The notes under the pieces were generated by a model that was not told the origin of the DNA, did not search any database, and worked only from the letters and a program-made list of their open reading frames with translations. The position numbers were made by a program, and so were the translations under genes. Positions 1-8,643 of a stretch of 64,000 nucleotides of DNA are shown here, one piece after another (the first letter of the stretch is position 1; every line of letters starts with the position of its first letter). Source of the stretch: Bacteroides sp. M10 (GTDB lineage: Bacteria > Bacteroidota > Bacteroidia > Bacteroidales > Bacteroidaceae); assembly GCF_014334015.1 (NCBI RefSeq), contig NZ_CP060488.1:558001-622000 (forward strand). The letters are read 5' to 3'.

Positions 1-693
1 TAGCCTCAACAACTTTATTAACAATTTCCCATCATAAACGACCTTCAGCCCATATTTCACTTTATCTACCCTCACCCACATATATAATAGGAGTACGATA
101 AAAGCTCCGAACTCTGCCAAAGAAGAAGCCATCGCCGCCCCGGATATACCCAGATTCAGTTCGAATATCAGCAGATAGTTAAAAGGAATATTGATACAGA
201 TAGCCATGATAGCTGCTGCGGACAATGCTTTGGTCGTTGTTATCCCTACCAGAAAAGACCGGAAAGCTAAAAAAGGAAATGAGAACAACAAACCAAAGCT
301 ACGCCAATCCAGATAATGAATCACTGCCCGGTAAATCTCATCCGAAGTTATCAACCGGCGTAAGATAAATGGAGAAACAAACAAAATCAGCAAACAAAGA
401 ATGACTGCCATCCCCGACAGGAAATATAATCCCTGAAAAAATGTACGTCCCGTCTCTTTATAATGTTGTTCCCCATTTTTCCGGGCAATCATTACCTGCA
501 GCCCGATGCTGAATCCGAAGCCCAGCATATAAACAGCCAAATAATAGATTCCGGCAAGCGCAGAAGCTCCCAGTTCGACTTCTCCCACATGCCCCAGGAA
601 AATAGCGTCGGTAATATTGATTAATTGTTCCATCAGAATGCTCATCATCACAGGAAAGTTGATGAGCCATATTTGCTTATATGTATAATTCAT
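1..693 (-). CDS. MATE family multidrug/Na+ exporter, 3' end outside window
   Basis: The minus-strand frame is open from the ATG at 693 to the window edge: 231 codons and no stop, so the C-terminal half is missing. The N-terminus reads MNYTYKQIWLINFPVMMSIL followed by MEQLINITDAIFLGHVGEVE, the usual opening of MatE-domain proteins, where a helix is followed by the conserved D-x-x-F/x-G segment. Several hydrophobic membrane segments follow. MATE proteins are inner-membrane antiporters that expel cationic drugs or metabolites using Na+ or H+. The substrate cannot be told from sequence. The next upstream gene is divergent (starts 1132), so this gene probably has its own promoter in the 694-1131 gap. 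Confidence 0.85.
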   Translation of the reverse strand, partial: MNYTYKQIWLINFPVMMSILMEQLINITDAIFLGHVGEVELGASALAGIYYLAVYMLGFGFSIGLQVMIARKNGEQHYKETGRTFFQGLYFLSGMAVILCLLILFVSPFILRRLITSDEIYRAVIHYLDWRSFGLLFSFPFLAFRSFLVGITTTKALSAAAIMAICINIPFNYLLIFELNLGISGAAMASSLAEFGAFIVLLLYMWVRVDKVKYGLKVVYDGKLLIKLLRL

Positions 694-1131
694 TGCTCAA
701 TTTTAAAATAATACGATACGGTATACCACATCATAGTAGCACACAGTTCCGTAAATTTATAAAAATGGATATAAAACTCTTTGGCAGGCGAGTAGTTGCC
801 TGTCGGATAGCTGAATAGCCCTGTTAGAAATGATGCTATTCGTTGAGCGTAGCTATATGCAGAGTTTCATAAATAGATGAATACTGTTGGTTTATCAATC
901 AATTACGCTACAAAGATAATAAATCTTACTCTATATCACAATATGGTACGGTATTAGCAGATTACTTATAGTAAAGAGATGTATTAAAAACATTGATTAC
1001 GACATTAACAGATTGATTTATAAAGATATACCATATTCTAAAGCTAAAGAATGATTCTTAAATATCTTTCTCTTTTGAAAAAGGGCATATCATTTTGAAA
1101 AGAGTAGTAACCAATAAATAACCAGATAACA
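694..1131. other. Divergent intergenic region
   Basis: 438 bases between the divergent MATE gene and the aspartokinase-like gene, with no credible ORF. It is AT-rich and contains short dyads, for example caggc...gcctg (785-802) and gaatagc...gctattc (813-841), plus a repeated octamer tacggtat at 717 and 947. Promoters for both genes should lie here, but I found no full TTTG / TAnnTTTG pair at standard spacing. Confidence 0.5.
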
Positions 1132-2445
1132 ATGAAAGTTTGTAAATTCGAGAAAATTAAAGATGAGGATGAAATGAAGCAAGTAATCAATTGTATTCAG
1201 AAAGAACATCCTTATGTAGCTGTAGTCCCTATATTGGCACAATTACAGGAGTGGTTACAGGCTATTTCCATCAGTTGGTTTCACGAAGAAGATGAAGCTT
1301 CTCATGCCACAGTCAATGCCATCGAAGCATATTGCTGTACCCTTGCCAATCATCTCATTATAGATTCGCACTTAAATCAGGAAATTAAAAACCGGATTCT
1401 GGAGTGCATAAAGAAAATACATATACTTGTAGAAGACAAAGCAGATTTACTGATTGATAAAATGATAAAAGCGGAAGTATACGGATTATCCAGCGATTTA
1501 TTCACTTATTGCTTACGTCAACAGGGTCTTCGTGCCCAAACATTAGATACCGGCAAACTTATACAGATCAACCTGGAAAGAAAGCCGGATATCCCATATA
1601 TTCAGGAATCTATCCAACAATACATTGACGAGAACCGGAATGTGGATATTTTTATCGCCCCACTTTCCATTTGCAGGAATGTGTATGGTGAAATAGACTT
1701 CATGAGCGAACAACGCAATGATTACTATGCAACAGTGCTTGCCACCCTATTCAAAGCGGACGAAATACTGTTATCCACCCCAATCAATCATATCTACGCA
1801 AACCGGAATTGTCTGCGAGAACAACATTCACTAACCTACATAGAAGCCGAACAACTGATTAACAGCGGAGTACACCTGCTCTACGCAGATTGTATCACCC
1901 TTGCGGCACGCTCTAATATAGTTATCCGCCTAACCGATACACACGATCTGTCAACAGAACGACTCTATATATCTTCCCATGACACAGGCAACAGTGTCAA
2001 GGCCATCCTCTCACAGGATTCGGCTACCTTTGTACGTTTTACCTCATTAAATGTATTGCCCGGATATTTATTTATGGGTAAGATATTGGAAGTTATCAAC
2101 AAATATCAAATCAATGTCATCTCAATGGCCTCATCCAATGTATCCATCTCGATGATGCTGACAGCCAGCCGGGACACCCTGCGAATCATTCAAAGGGAAC
2201 TACATAAATATGCCGAAATGGTTATGGACGAAAATATGTCTGTAATACATATCATCGGCTCCCTTCATTGGGAACGCACACAAGTAGAAAGCCATATTAT
2301 GGATACTATCAAAGATATCCCCGTATCTCTCATTTCTTATGGAGGAAGCGATCATTGTTTCACACTATCTGTACATACCACAGATAAAAACAGACTGATT
2401 AGTTCGCTATCCAGACAATTTTTCGAGAGTCAGTGCGCAGCCTGA
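1132..2445 (+). CDS. Aspartokinase-like protein, probable pseudo-kinase with ACT domains
   Basis: 437 aa. Residues 1-290 follow the amino-acid-kinase layout of aspartokinases and 290-430 fit paired ACT regulatory modules. The landmarks are recognisable but eroded. The usual KFGGTS start reads KFEKIK. The GRGGSD segment is replaced near residues 190-200 by FMSEQRNDYYATVLA. The usual W-x-D-V-x-G-I-x-T-x-D-P-R becomes LSTPINHIYANRNCLR near 214-229. The following LTYIEAEQLINSGVHLLYAD (234-252) and NIVIRLTDT stay family-like. Catalytic lysine/aspartate positions therefore look lost, suggesting a regulatory or sensor role (amino-acid binding) and not phosphorylation. proC follows 53 bp downstream on the same strand, which points to amino-acid metabolism. 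Start is the only early ATG. Confidence 0.7.
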   Translation: MKVCKFEKIKDEDEMKQVINCIQKEHPYVAVVPILAQLQEWLQAISISWFHEEDEASHATVNAIEAYCCTLANHLIIDSHLNQEIKNRILECIKKIHILVEDKADLLIDKMIKAEVYGLSSDLFTYCLRQQGLRAQTLDTGKLIQINLERKPDIPYIQESIQQYIDENRNVDIFIAPLSICRNVYGEIDFMSEQRNDYYATVLATLFKADEILLSTPINHIYANRNCLREQHSLTYIEAEQLINSGVHLLYADCITLAARSNIVIRLTDTHDLSTERLYISSHDTGNSVKAILSQDSATFVRFTSLNVLPGYLFMGKILEVINKYQINVISMASSNVSISMMLTASRDTLRIIQRELHKYAEMVMDENMSVIHIIGSLHWERTQVESHIMDTIKDIPVSLISYGGSDHCFTLSVHTTDKNRLISSLSRQFFESQCAA

Positions 2446-2498
2446 CTCAAAGCCGGATAAAAAGAGACATCTGAAAGCCAAATAAAAAAAATAAAGAG

Positions 2499-3314
2499 AT
2501 GAAAATAGCTATTATAGGAGCCGGACACATAGGGAGTGCAATCGTCACTTGTCTGGCGCAAGGACATCTTTACAATGAAAAAGACATTATTGTCTCCAAT
2601 CCAAATATCGATAAACTGGAGAGACTGCAAGAACATTTCCCGGCAATACACATAACGACCGATAACCAACAAGCCATATCGGAAGCCGAAGTAATCGTCC
2701 TCGCCATCAATCCCTGGAAAGTAGATGAAGTATTGTCTCCTCTACGTTTCTCACGTACACAAATCCTCGTATCTCTCGTGTCCGGAGTATGTATCTCCCA
2801 CCTGGCTCATTTGACAGAAGCCGAGATGCCTATCTTTCGGGCAGTTCCCAATATGGCCATTACAGAACGTTCCAGCCTCACTTTGATAGCTTCCCGCGGA
2901 ACCGATAAAGAATATCAGCAATTAATAAAACAGATATTTGAAGAAGGAGGAAAATGCCTGTTCCTGCAAGAGAAACAACTAGATACCACTTCCGCATTAA
3001 CCTCCAGCGGAATAGCTTTCGCCTTAAAATATATGCAAGCGGTTATACAGGCAGGGATTGAGCTAGGAATTCCCGGCAAGGATGCCATGCAAATGGCAGC
3101 GTATAGCATGGAAGGAGCGACAGAACTGATTCTGAATCATAACACTCATCCGTTGCTGGAAATAGAGAAAGTAACCACTCCGGGCGGAACCACTATAAAA
3201 GGATTGAACGAACTGGAGCACAAAGGCTTCACTTCTTCTATTATTCAAGCCATCAAAAGCAGTGCCACAACTTTGATTGACAAAGAGGAAGAAGATGCAA
3301 AAATCTTCCGATAG
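2499..3314 (+). CDS. proC: Pyrroline-5-carboxylate reductase
   Basis: 271 aa, the normal size for ProC. It reduces 1-pyrroline-5-carboxylate to L-proline with NAD(P)H, the last step of proline synthesis, in the cytoplasm. The N-terminus has the Rossmann dinucleotide motif IIGAGHIGSA (residues 5-14). The C-terminal signature is present as PLLEIEKVTTPGGTTIKGL around residues 213-231, including the conserved T-P-G-G-T-T. It lies 53 bp after the aspartokinase-like gene and is probably co-transcribed with it. No proA or proB is in the window. Confidence 0.93.
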   Translation: MKIAIIGAGHIGSAIVTCLAQGHLYNEKDIIVSNPNIDKLERLQEHFPAIHITTDNQQAISEAEVIVLAINPWKVDEVLSPLRFSRTQILVSLVSGVCISHLAHLTEAEMPIFRAVPNMAITERSSLTLIASRGTDKEYQQLIKQIFEEGGKCLFLQEKQLDTTSALTSSGIAFALKYMQAVIQAGIELGIPGKDAMQMAAYSMEGATELILNHNTHPLLEIEKVTTPGGTTIKGLNELEHKGFTSSIIQAIKSSATTLIDKEEEDAKIFR

Positions 3315-3334
3315 TCCTTATGGTATGGTTTCTC

Positions 3335-3392
3335 AAGTCCTTTTTGCCTATTTTGAAATGCTATATATCCCAAAGCCAGCATAAAAGGACTT
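3335..3392. terminator. Inverted repeat between convergent genes
   Basis: A perfect 10-bp inverted repeat, aagtcctttt (3335-3344) and aaaaggactt (3383-3392), separated by 38 bases in the gap between the convergent proC and response-regulator genes. The arms bring their own U-runs on either strand, so it could act as a weak bidirectional terminator. The loop is long, so this is tentative. Confidence 0.35.
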
Positions 3393-3406
3393 AAGAAAAT
3401 GTATGC

Positions 3407-4747
3407 TTAGATTTTATATTCCTCTATCTTCCGGTACAGGGTGGTAAGTCCGATTTTCAACAAACGGGCAGCTTCCGTTTTATTCCCTTTTGTATATTCC
3501 AACACACGTGCAATATGTCTGCGTTCCATTGCGGCCAACTCAAAACTGCCTACACTATCATCCGAACATTCATAATGAGTGTTTTGGATTTCCAAAGGAA
3601 GATCACAAATATCCAGTCGCCCCCCTTCACACACAATCAGGCTACGCTCAATCACATTTCTCAATTCACGGATGTTCCCTTTCCACGGCTGTTGTTCCAG
3701 AGCCTCCAGAAAAGCGGGAGTCATCTCATTGATGGCATACGAAAGTTTTTCGGAGAAACTCTTGGCGAAAGCAGTTGCAAGAATTCTGATATCACCAGTA
3801 CGTTCACGGAGCGAAGGAAGATGCACCTGAAAAACCGAAAGACGATAAAACAAGTCTTCACGGAAATGTCCTGCTTTGATCTCCTCCTGCAGGTTGCGAT
3901 TGGTAGCAGCAATGATACGCACATTGACTCTTGTCGGCTTGGTATCACCGATCTTTATATATTCTCCCGTTTCAAGGATACGCAGTAACTTTGCCTGCAG
4001 CTCGAAAGCCATCTCTCCGATTTCATCCAGAAAGATCGTTCCGTTATTAGCTTCTTCAAAAAGTCCTTTCTTATCCTTCAGCGCACCGGTAAACGAGCCA
4101 GCCTTATGCCCGAACATCTCGCTTTCGAGCAATTCTTTGCTGAAAGACGAACAGTTGACCGCCACAAAATTCTGTTTGCTCCGTTTACTACTATAATGTA
4201 TAGCTTGCGCAAAGACTTCCTTTCCTGTTCCTGTTTCCCCCGTCAGTAATACGGGAACATCTGTCACAGACACTTTCTGCGCCAGAGATACAGCCTCTTT
4301 CAACACCTTTGACTCACCCAGAATAGAATCGAACGAGTACATCTGCCCGACTTTCTTTTCCAGTTTTTCCAAACGGACATTCATCTTTGCTTTCTCCACG
4401 GCACGGCTGATTAAAGGAATAATCTTGTTATTATCATCTCCTTTCGTTATATAATCAAATGCACCGTTTTTAATAGCCTGCACCCCGTCGGGAATATTGC
4501 CGTGAGCAGTAAGAAGAATCACCTCTACATTGGGAGCTATTTTCTTGATGTTCAACACCAGATCTACTCCGTTTCCATCAGGAAGAAAAACATCGCATAA
4601 AGCTACGTCGGGCGATTGAATTTCCAGTTGTTTGATGGCAGCTTTGCAATCACCTGCCTGACACACTTCATAGCCCTCAAGTTCCAGCATACGAGCTAAA
4701 AGGCTGCGAATCTGGACTTCATCGTCAATAATAAGAATTTTATTCAT
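3407..4747 (-). CDS. NtrC-family sigma-54-dependent response regulator
   Basis: 446 aa with the three classic modules. Receiver domain 1-120: acidic pocket D8/D9, phospho-acceptor D52, T80, K102. AAA+ domain about 140-375: Walker A GETGTGKE at 170-177, the sigma-54-contact loop written GSFTGA (217-222) instead of GAFTGA, Walker B TIFLDEIGE (237-245), and an arginine-rich RLSVFQVHLPSLRER segment. A Fis-type helix-turn-helix ends the protein (GNKTEAARLLKIGLTTLYRK). Such proteins bind upstream sites and use ATP to open sigma-54 promoters. No histidine kinase is adjacent, so the partner is unknown. rpoN is in this window at 52703-54190, and a strong sigma-54 promoter is at 23681-23699. Confidence 0.95.
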   Translation of the reverse strand: MNKILIIDDEVQIRSLLARMLELEGYEVCQAGDCKAAIKQLEIQSPDVALCDVFLPDGNGVDLVLNIKKIAPNVEVILLTAHGNIPDGVQAIKNGAFDYITKGDDNNKIIPLISRAVEKAKMNVRLEKLEKKVGQMYSFDSILGESKVLKEAVSLAQKVSVTDVPVLLTGETGTGKEVFAQAIHYSSKRSKQNFVAVNCSSFSKELLESEMFGHKAGSFTGALKDKKGLFEEANNGTIFLDEIGEMAFELQAKLLRILETGEYIKIGDTKPTRVNVRIIAATNRNLQEEIKAGHFREDLFYRLSVFQVHLPSLRERTGDIRILATAFAKSFSEKLSYAINEMTPAFLEALEQQPWKGNIRELRNVIERSLIVCEGGRLDICDLPLEIQNTHYECSDDSVGSFELAAMERRHIARVLEYTKGNKTEAARLLKIGLTTLYRKIEEYKI

Positions 4748-4790
4748 ACAATTTATCTACATTAAATAGAAGAATGAAAAACAGGGTGCG

Positions 4791-4798
4791 CAAATATA
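4791..4798 (-). promoter_or_regulatory. Bacteroides -7 box for the response regulator
   Basis: On the minus strand this reads TATATTTG, matching the TAnnTTTG consensus, 44 bp upstream of the ATG at 4747. A clear -33 TTTG was not found. It sits where an upstream start of the next plus-strand gene would otherwise be, which supports the later start at 4877. Confidence 0.45.
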
Positions 4799-4876
4799 GT
4801 TTTTTTATCTGAATCCATGAACATTTCTTCGATACAGTTTGTTATTTCCACAGGAAACTATTTACGCTATAAACAG

Positions 4877-7384
4877 ATGAAAATAATTATTATTGGGGGA
4901 GTTGCAGGAGGAGCCACCACTGCTGCCCGAATCAGACGAGTAGATGAAACAGCTGAAATTGTCCTTTTAGAAAAAGGAAAGTACATATCATACGCCAATT
5001 GTGGCCTACCCTATTATATAGGGGGAGTGATAGAGGAACGGGATAAATTGTTCGTGCAAACGCCCGAAGCCTTTTCTACACGCTTTCGCGTAGATGTACG
5101 CACAGAAAATGAAGTGATTTTCATTGACCGGAAAAGAAAGACAGTGACTGTCCGCCAAAGCAGTGAAGATACTTATGAAGAGAGCTATGATAAGTTAGTC
5201 ATATCTACCGGAGCCTCTCCGGTACGCCCCCCTCTTCCCGGAATCGACCTAAGTGGAATCTTCACACTAAGGAATGTCACCGACACAGATCGGATCAAAG
5301 AATATATCAAAAGCCACGCCCCACGAAAAGCCGTTGTCGTAGGGGCCGGATTTATCGGCCTTGAAATGGCGGAAAACTTACATGCACAGGGAGCGAAAGT
5401 ATCGATTGTGGAAATGGGCAATCAAGTGATGGCCCCTATCGATTTTTCAATGGCATCACTTGTTCATCAACATCTGATGGATAAAGGAGTAAACCTCTAC
5501 TTGGAACAAGCTGTCGCCTCTTTTAGCCGGGATGGAAGAGGATTGAAAGTAACTTTCAAGAATGGCCAGTCAATCTCTGCCGACATCGTTATTCTATCTA
5601 TCGGCGTACGCCCGGAAACTAATCTGGCACGGGCTGCCGAACTGACTATCGGCCCTGCAGGAGGTATCGCCGTAAACGATTACCTGCAAACCTCTGACGA
5701 GTCTATTTATGCCATCGGTGACGCGATCGAGTTCCGCCACCCGATCACCGGCAAACCCTGGCTCAACTATCTCGCCGGACCTGCCAACCGTCAGGGACGT
5801 ATCGTTGCGGACAATGTCCTCGGAGCAAAGATTCCTTACGAAGGCTCTATTGGTACTTCCATCGCAAAGGTTTTCGACATGACCGTTGCTTCAACCGGCT
5901 TACCCGGCAAGCGTCTGCGTCAGGAAGAGATAGACTATATGTCGTCTACCATTCATCCCGCTTCCCATGCCGGTTACTATCCGGATGCCATGCCGATGAG
6001 CATTAAAATCACTTTCGATAAAAAGACAGGAAGATTGTATGGCGGACAAATCGTTGGTTACGATGGGGTGGACAAACGGATTGATGAACTCGCACTTGTC
6101 ATCAAGCACGAGGGAACAATCTACGATCTGATGAAAGTTGAACAAGCGTATGCTCCTCCGTTCTCTTCAGCCAAAGATCCGGTAGCACTGGCAGGATATG
6201 TAGCTGAAGATATAATCACAGGTAGAACCAATCCTGTGTATTGGAGAGAATTGCGGGACATTGAAATGGAAAATAAATTCCTGTTGGATGTCCGCACCCC
6301 GGATGAATTTTCATTGGGTAGCTTACCGGGTGCCGTGAATATTCCGTTGGATGAACTTCGCGACCGGTTGGCTGAATTGCCGAAAGATAAAATGATTTAT
6401 ACATTCTGTGCAGTCGGGCTACGGGGTTATCTTGCTTACCGTATACTGACACAACACGGATTTGACAAGATACGTAATCTCTCGGGAGGGTTAAAGACTT
6501 ATCGGGCTGCCACTGCTCCCATCATCATACGGGAAGAAAATGGAAACCAAATAGACGAATCACCCATACAGCAGGAAACTGCTTCCCAAGCCAGTCAGCC
6601 CAACGTTTCTACGGCTCCCGTCACTGCTGCTGTAACTGATGCTTCTACTACCCCTGCCAAAACAATCCGGGTGGATGCCTGCGGGTTGCAATGTCCCGGT
6701 CCGATTCTGAAAATGAAAAAAACAATGGATACACTGGTTTCAGGCGAACGGGTGGAAATCACCTCAACCGATCCTGGTTTTCCGCGCGACGCCGCCGCAT
6801 GGTGCAGTTCGACGGGTAATCAATTGATTTCGAAAGATACCTCCGGAGGAAAATCTATTGTTGTAATAGAAAAAGGAGAACCAAAATCGTGCAATATTGT
6901 TACTTCATGTGAGGGCAAAGGAAAAACCTTCATCATGTTTAGTGATGATTTGGATAAAGCCTTAGCTACTTTTGTACTGGCAAACGGTGCAGCAGCTACG
7001 GGACAAAAGGTCACCATCTTCTTTACTTTCTGGGGACTGAACGTTATCAAGAAGTTGCACAAACCGGAAACCAAAAAGGATATTTTCGGAAAAATGTTTG
7101 GTATGATGCTGCCTTCCAGCTCCAAGAAACTGAAACTTTCTAAGATGAGCATGGGCGGAATGGGCGGAAAAATGATGCGGTATATCATGAACAAGAAAGG
7201 GATTGATTCACTGGAATCTTTGCGCCGGCAAGCTCTGGAAAACGGTGTGGAATTTATCGCTTGCCAGATGTCAATGGATGTGATGGGAGTAAAACAAGAA
7301 GAACTCCTGGACGAGGTAACAATTGGCGGTGTAGCAACGTATATGGAACGGGCGGATAACGCAAACGTTAATCTATTTATTTAA
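4877..7384 (+). CDS. CoA-disulfide reductase-like flavoprotein fused to rhodanese, TusA and DsrE modules
   Basis: 835 aa in four parts. 1-440: FAD/NAD(P) disulfide oxidoreductase (IIIIGGVAGGATTAARIRR; second dinucleotide motif VVVGAGFIGLEMAENL), with one catalytic cysteine C42 in SYANCGLPYYIGG, as in CoA-disulfide and NADH-persulfide reductases. About 460-550: rhodanese, active cysteine in FCAVGLRGY. Linker rich in Pro/Thr/Ala. About 600-670: TusA-like, CGLQCPGPILKMKK. About 680-835: DsrE-like, with a cysteine in FIACQMSMDVMG. Together they suggest a cytoplasmic relay that handles persulfide or polysulfide sulfur. I chose the ATG at 4877 over 4817: it begins directly with the family motif, and 4817 lies next to the divergent promoter. 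A MarR regulator follows after 31 bp. Confidence 0.92.
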   Translation: MKIIIIGGVAGGATTAARIRRVDETAEIVLLEKGKYISYANCGLPYYIGGVIEERDKLFVQTPEAFSTRFRVDVRTENEVIFIDRKRKTVTVRQSSEDTYEESYDKLVISTGASPVRPPLPGIDLSGIFTLRNVTDTDRIKEYIKSHAPRKAVVVGAGFIGLEMAENLHAQGAKVSIVEMGNQVMAPIDFSMASLVHQHLMDKGVNLYLEQAVASFSRDGRGLKVTFKNGQSISADIVILSIGVRPETNLARAAELTIGPAGGIAVNDYLQTSDESIYAIGDAIEFRHPITGKPWLNYLAGPANRQGRIVADNVLGAKIPYEGSIGTSIAKVFDMTVASTGLPGKRLRQEEIDYMSSTIHPASHAGYYPDAMPMSIKITFDKKTGRLYGGQIVGYDGVDKRIDELALVIKHEGTIYDLMKVEQAYAPPFSSAKDPVALAGYVAEDIITGRTNPVYWRELRDIEMENKFLLDVRTPDEFSLGSLPGAVNIPLDELRDRLAELPKDKMIYTFCAVGLRGYLAYRILTQHGFDKIRNLSGGLKTYRAATAPIIIREENGNQIDESPIQQETASQASQPNVSTAPVTAAVTDASTTPAKTIRVDACGLQCPGPILKMKKTMDTLVSGERVEITSTDPGFPRDAAAWCSSTGNQLISKDTSGGKSIVVIEKGEPKSCNIVTSCEGKGKTFIMFSDDLDKALATFVLANGAAATGQKVTIFFTFWGLNVIKKLHKPETKKDIFGKMFGMMLPSSSKKLKLSKMSMGGMGGKMMRYIMNKKGIDSLESLRRQALENGVEFIACQMSMDVMGVKQEELLDEVTIGGVATYMERADNANVNLFI

Positions 7385-7415
7385 AAAATGAACTAATAAA
7401 ATATTCAAATAAGGT

Positions 7416-7769
7416 ATGAAAACAATATGTGCAATGCGTGATGTTTTCAAAGCAATGGGAAACTTTGAAACAGCATTTGAAAAAATGTACCAGATAACGC
7501 TAAATGAAGCAATGATATTGTGTGCCCTCAAAGAGGCGTCGGAGAAAGTGACAGCTACCAACCTGTCCAAACAAACCGAGTTAAGCCCCTCACACACATC
7601 TAAAATGCTGCGAATACTGGAGGAAAAAGGACTGATCGTCCGGTCGCTCGGAAGCGAAGACCGGAGACAGATGTACTTCCACCTGACCCATACGGGCAAG
7701 CAGCGAGTAAATGAACTGGAACTTGATAAAGTAGAGATACCCGATCTACTTAAACCCCTGTTTAAATAA
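7416..7769 (+). CDS. MarR-family winged-helix regulator
   Basis: 117 aa, somewhat shorter than the usual 140-150. The helix-turn-helix and wing are clear: LNEAMILCALKEASEKVTAT, LSKQTELSPSHTSKMLRILE, then EKGLIVRSLGSEDRRQMYFHLT with the D-x-R-x wing motif. It is 31 bp downstream of the persulfide reductase fusion and ends at a terminator, so it is probably the last gene of that operon. MarR proteins often sense oxidants or thiol-reactive compounds. A single cysteine lies near the N-terminus (ICAMRD), which might serve that purpose, but this is speculation. Confidence 0.85.
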   Translation: MKTICAMRDVFKAMGNFETAFEKMYQITLNEAMILCALKEASEKVTATNLSKQTELSPSHTSKMLRILEEKGLIVRSLGSEDRRQMYFHLTHTGKQRVNELELDKVEIPDLLKPLFK

Positions 7770-7800
7770 ACGGATTTTCAAACAATTATCTGTAAATAAT

Positions 7801-7850
7801 GAACGGTGAACAAACTCCCTGATAATGGGGCAGAGTGCTCACCGTTTTTC
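7801..7850 (+). terminator. Rho-independent terminator
   Basis: gaacggtga (7801-7809) pairs with tcaccgttt (7839-7847) and is followed by a T-rich run. It ends the persulfide reductase-MarR operon. Confidence 0.8.
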
Positions 7851-7992
7851 TTTAGACAGGGCAAAAGATATATGTTAATTTTCCGGCAAAAGAAATTTCC
7901 ATCTGAACCTTTTTCCACCTTTCTTGTTGTTTCTATCAAAAGCCCAAGGTACCTGGGCGCGATTTTTATATAACCTAAACATTATAAAAGAT

Positions 7993-8628
7993 ATGAAGAA
8001 ATTAATTCCTATTTTATTGGCGGTCTTTGCACTCGCTTCATGTGAAAAAGACCCGGACATGGGTAAGCTGGATGACAATTATCTGGTATACACTAACTAC
8101 GACAAGAAAGCCGATTTCAAAGTTCCAACATTCTATCTGGCACCCCAGATTCTGGTGATTAGTGACAGTAAAGAACCGGAATATCTCGAAGGTGAAGGCG
8201 CAGAACAAATTCTGGCTGCTTATACAGATAACATGAAAGCTAGAGGCTACGCAGCAGCAGAAGATCAGGAAAGCGCAGATCTTGGTATCCAAGTGAGCTA
8301 CATCGCAAGTACTTATTATTTCACCAGCTACGCACAACCTGAATGGTGGTGGGGTTATCCCGGTTACTGGGGACCTGGCTACTGGGGTGGCAACTGGGGT
8401 GGTGGATGGTACTACCCGTACGCTGTAACCTATAGTTATAGTACCAATTCCTTCCTGACAGAAATGGTGAACTTGAAAGCTGAACAAGGAGACAGTAAAA
8501 AACTGCCTGTTGTATGGACAAGTTATCTGACCGGATTTGAGACTGGTTCCAAAGCTATCAACCGCACTCTTGCAGTAGAAGCTGTCAACCAATCATTCAC
8601 TCAGTCACCTTATCTTACTAACAAATAA
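7993..8628 (+). CDS. DUF4136-type lipoprotein
   Basis: 211 aa. The ATG at 7993 gives a compact lipoprotein signal, MKKLIPILLAVFALASC, with acylated Cys17. An upstream in-frame ATG at 7924 would add 23 residues that look like leader, so it was rejected. The mature part resembles the DUF4136 lipoprotein group. It has a striking aromatic/glycine stretch near residues 115-137 (repeated WWGYPGYWGPGYW-type units), then YSTNSFLTEMVNLK and VWTSYLTGF. Function is unknown. A beta-barrel protein gene follows after 15 bp, so the two are probably co-transcribed envelope proteins. Confidence 0.8.
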   Translation: MKKLIPILLAVFALASCEKDPDMGKLDDNYLVYTNYDKKADFKVPTFYLAPQILVISDSKEPEYLEGEGAEQILAAYTDNMKARGYAAAEDQESADLGIQVSYIASTYYFTSYAQPEWWWGYPGYWGPGYWGGNWGGGWYYPYAVTYSYSTNSFLTEMVNLKAEQGDSKKLPVVWTSYLTGFETGSKAINRTLAVEAVNQSFTQSPYLTNK

Positions 8629-8643
8629 TCAACTACAACTGTT

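Noticed and set aside
458..670. 70-aa minus-strand ORF
   Set aside because: It is an out-of-frame shadow of the MATE gene, which is open in another frame to the window edge.
783..802. TTGGCA...TTGC text resembling a sigma-54 promoter upstream of the aspartokinase-like gene
   Set aside because: The GG and GC dinucleotides are three bases too far apart.
717..954. tacggtat octamer at 717 and 947
   Set aside because: Only 8 bp, two copies, not symmetric to the genes. Chance is likely in an AT-rich gap.
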